DNA from: Lepidurus packardi
Lineage: Eukaryota > Arthropoda > Branchiopoda > Notostraca > Triopsidae
Length of the DNA stretch: 64,000 nucleotides
Assembly (NCBI GenBank): GCA_023053545.1
Contig: JAKZAN010000002.1
Location: 2,774,375-2,838,374, forward strand
Direction of reading: 5' to 3'
Part shown: positions 61,201 to 64,000 of the stretch, piece by piece
Layout: every line of letters begins with the position of its first letter
How positions within the stretch are numbered: position 1 is the stretch's first letter
Position numbers and translations under genes: made by a program
Notes under the pieces: generated by a model
Told to the model about the DNA's origin: nothing
What the model saw: only the letters and a program-made list of their open reading frames with translations
Database searches by the model: none

Positions 61201-64000
61201 AACCTCATGCACATCATCCTCCCCAACCCGAAAGTTGTTTGGAACACAGCCCTAAAAAGCTTTTCCTTTTTTTCTTTAAACTCTAAAAAATAACTTAAAA
61301 AAATAAAGTCTTTGTAAGGAATAGCTCTTGAATATAGGAAAAATAACCTCCTAATGATCCAATCCATCCAGAGGGTTAATTTCCTTCTATGTACTTCGAA
61401 TAGCGATCAATTCCATTGAAAAACTAAATGATTTCCCGCTCGGTTTTAACGAGAGTAGACTTTCAACATATACGTTAACAAAAAGGGAAGACATTTTTGA
61501 AAGAAAAGGAGAAGAAAGGCCCCAAGACTGGATCTATTGCATCTCACGCTTGGCAGAACAAGACTCCCAATTGCTTCCATCCATCCATCTCGCTCGTTTC
61601 CTTTCCTTGGGTTCTTGTTCTCTTTATATAGTCAATGGCCCAGAACAATTGACTTGCAAGTGTTGTGTTATGCTCCAAGTTTTGGCGTGCATGCTAATTT
61701 ACTTATTGTGATGAACGTTCTGCTGCTTACTTTTTTCCATTGCAACATGAATCCGAAAACCCATTTCACAACTCGCACGGAATCTTTCGCTGCTATAAAC
61801 AAGTTTTGTCAGTACTTTTTCCCTGCAACGATGCGAAGATTCCAACCTTGACTATAAACTTCCCCCTTTTGCATTACCCATAAGTTGTTTGGCGTTTTCC
61901 AATTGAAAAAAGCTCGCCAGTTACAACGAACAGAAACACATTTCGTCCTGCCTGCTGGCCAGCATCCCCTGCATCTTTCCCAGCCCTCCCATGGCAAATA
62001 AAGTTCAGTTTACTCTTGACCATGAACCATTAGACAAGGGGAAAAGGCTCATTCCTGACATGAAGCAGGCCTAATAAACAGAGAAACTCAAGACTTCCCG
62101 TTCCAGAACTTGGCCGTAACCCGCCCGCTCCTTCTTTTCCTTCCCCAAGTTTTCTCCCAACTTGAACGGGATAGCTTTCAAGTGGGCAATCAAGCGCATC
62201 TATATGCCAGCCAACTTACACATATATACAACGTTACTGTACAGGGGCTTTTATAGACAGTCGAGGGGACTGTTACCAAACAAATTGGGGAAAAAAAGGC
62301 AACTCACATGTCGCTCTAACCTATTACCAAGGAAATCCCTCTGTAGACTGTTTCTCTCTGGCTCTCTGACTCGCTGGGCAACAGTGTTTAGAGAGGTAAG
62401 ACAAGCGTAGTTCAATTAGTCTTGCACAACAGACCCACACACATATACACACACATAGATAGTATATGTATACGTTTCATGAAACCAGCACAAACGAGCT
62501 GTGTACGGTCCAGCGTGTAATGAGATTGCTGGCTCTTGGGCCGGAAATGAAAAGCCAATAGCGACCAGCGTAACCATGGTCAGCCAGGACAAAAGCACAC
62601 ACTCACAAATACCTTGCTTAATCTTCATTACAAGCCCACATGGGGTTCACAGCCCTTTTGTTTATCTTTCTTCACGAAAATTTTCCCCAATTTATTCATC
62701 TGGAAGTTTTGAGGATCTTATCAAAATTGATCCTTGGAGAAAAGTAACTTTTCTTTTAAAACTTGAATGGGGAAAGGAACTCCCCTAAAGTCTTAACGAA
62801 GGCATGTATAACAGCTTGAAAAGCCTATTAATAATTTTAATTTACTGGGGAGGAGACAATGTTCCAAGATTGGGAAATGGGAGTCGACACGAGAATTTTT
62901 CTTTTTTAATCCTGCTAAGATTAATATTAATTAGAACCGGGAGGGAAAGAGATAAGAACTGAAAGACAGAACAGGCAACGACCACTAAAAATGAACCAGA
63001 AAAAAGGAACTGGATATCCTTTTAAGGATCTTAATTAGGCAAGTTTTTCTGCGGAAGGGGGTGTGGGGAGGGGAAGGAGGAGGTTAACCAGAAAATAATC
63101 ACCAACTACCGCACGGATTTCCAATGCGAGGAAATAAAGTCATGAACACGGGGCTTCGGAAAGCACATCCCGGAAACCGCAGTAACCCAAAAAGGAAACT
63201 TGTAATATCTAACAAAGTAATAATGATTTCACTTATACGAGTTGCTTTTACTTATTATTTGAAAATAAAATTATTTCAGAAAGAAAAAAAAATTGAGCAA
63301 AAGGGAAGCAGGGTGTATATATTAGTTATAAGTTTGATGTTATCAAGCCTCCCATCCCCCTCTTTTCGCCACAGTAGATTAGAATGTTTCTCGTTTTATT
63401 TTCAGTTTCCTTCAAGTCCCTGGAAGCCACTTCTTACAATATATTACCCTTTCAGGGGTTTTCAAAAGAAACTGCGCTTCTACTCAAAGTTGCAAAGACA
63501 GACAGGGCTTTCAATGCTGCTGCAGAAGAAGCAACAGCAATCTTTCGCGTTCCAGTCTAGTAAGCCAAGAAAAGACGAACCATAGAGTGGAGGGAGTATT
63601 AGAAAAAGTGACAGGAAGCGGAAAAATCCCTAAAAATTGGAAGCTAACTCTTAATTAGTTTCCAGTAAGGGCAAAAGAGCCTATAGTTTGGTATGGAGAG
63701 CCCAGCATACCAAAAAAGAGGGTAAGGCGAAGCATATCCTTTGACATCGATGAGGAAACAAGCCAACAAGCACATAGGGCTGGTCAGTTTTTGAAGACTT
63801 TCCCAAACGTTGGAAAAGCCAGGCAACGCCTCGTTCGCTTTTAAAGCATCCCCACCTCCCTTAGTCCAGTTGCTCCACTCCATTCATTGAATTCCGGAAA
63901 GCTTGCCATTAAAGGACCTCCACACAAATCACCAGTACTGTGCTGTACACACACCTGGGAATTTGATGCGAATCACGCGATCTGAGTGGGATTATCGTGA
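58296..64000. other. Upstream region or 5' intron of the Q/S-rich gene
   Basis: The acceptor at 58296 implies that transcribed sequence lies further right, so at least part of this 5.7 kb is probably intron. No coding segment was recognised; the longest open frame (63124-63585) looks random. A poly-G run occurs at 59549-59563 and a short CA tract near 62440. Confidence 0.5.

Overview
The window is nuclear DNA from an invertebrate animal, most likely an arthropod and, by inference, a Daphnia-like branchiopod crustacean. Support seen here: GT-AG introns mostly 50-100 bp long that interrupt every recognised gene, animal-specific genes (MYND-type EGLN prolyl hydroxylase, fused glutamyl-prolyl-tRNA synthetase, a LOTUS/Tudor germline protein), a (TTAGG)n array (the arthropod telomere motif) and many long poly-G/poly-C runs. 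No bacterial, viral or CRISPR feature was recognised.

The left 28.7 kb is compact and gene-dense. In order: the 3' part of a calmodulin-like EF-hand gene (+, to 775); POLE2, DNA polymerase epsilon subunit 2 (+, 1189-3618); EGLN, the HIF prolyl hydroxylase (-, 7494-4392); EPRS, bifunctional Glu/Pro-tRNA synthetase with four WHEP repeats (+, 10007-16930, 24 exons); ZPR1 (+, 17912-19593); PPIL3, a cyclophilin (-, 20463-19732); a TDRD5-like protein with four LOTUS domains and one Tudor domain (+, 21844-26376); and a secreted RNase T2 (-, 28671-27455). I worked out exon joins by hand for all of these, and every join keeps the reading frame. The derived lengths agree with the human proteins as I remember them (POLE2 528 aa here against about 527; PPIL3 161 aa in both).

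Between PPIL3 and the Tudor gene lies a degenerate TTAGG array built partly of exact 20-bp units. It ends at a 14-bp-stem hairpin and is bracketed by a 14-bp inverted repeat.

The right 35 kb is very different: one recognisable gene (-, 58269-53218, two long exons, 731 aa, rich in Q, S, N and P, function not recognised) in gene-poor DNA full of simple repeats. These include a CT microsatellite of about 117 bp and seven G or C runs of 10 nt or more, a class absent from the gene-dense half. This may be intronic, intergenic or regulatory DNA of that gene, whose upstream exons probably lie beyond 58.3 kb.

The genes are mostly unrelated housekeeping functions: replication, translation, mRNA processing, oxygen sensing and RNA turnover. 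No operon-like or novel multi-gene system was found. The most interesting signals are the telomere-like element, the WHEP exon duplications, the expanded LOTUS protein, an E2F-like site just upstream of POLE2 and a cluster of TACGTG (hypoxia-response-type) motifs around EGLN.
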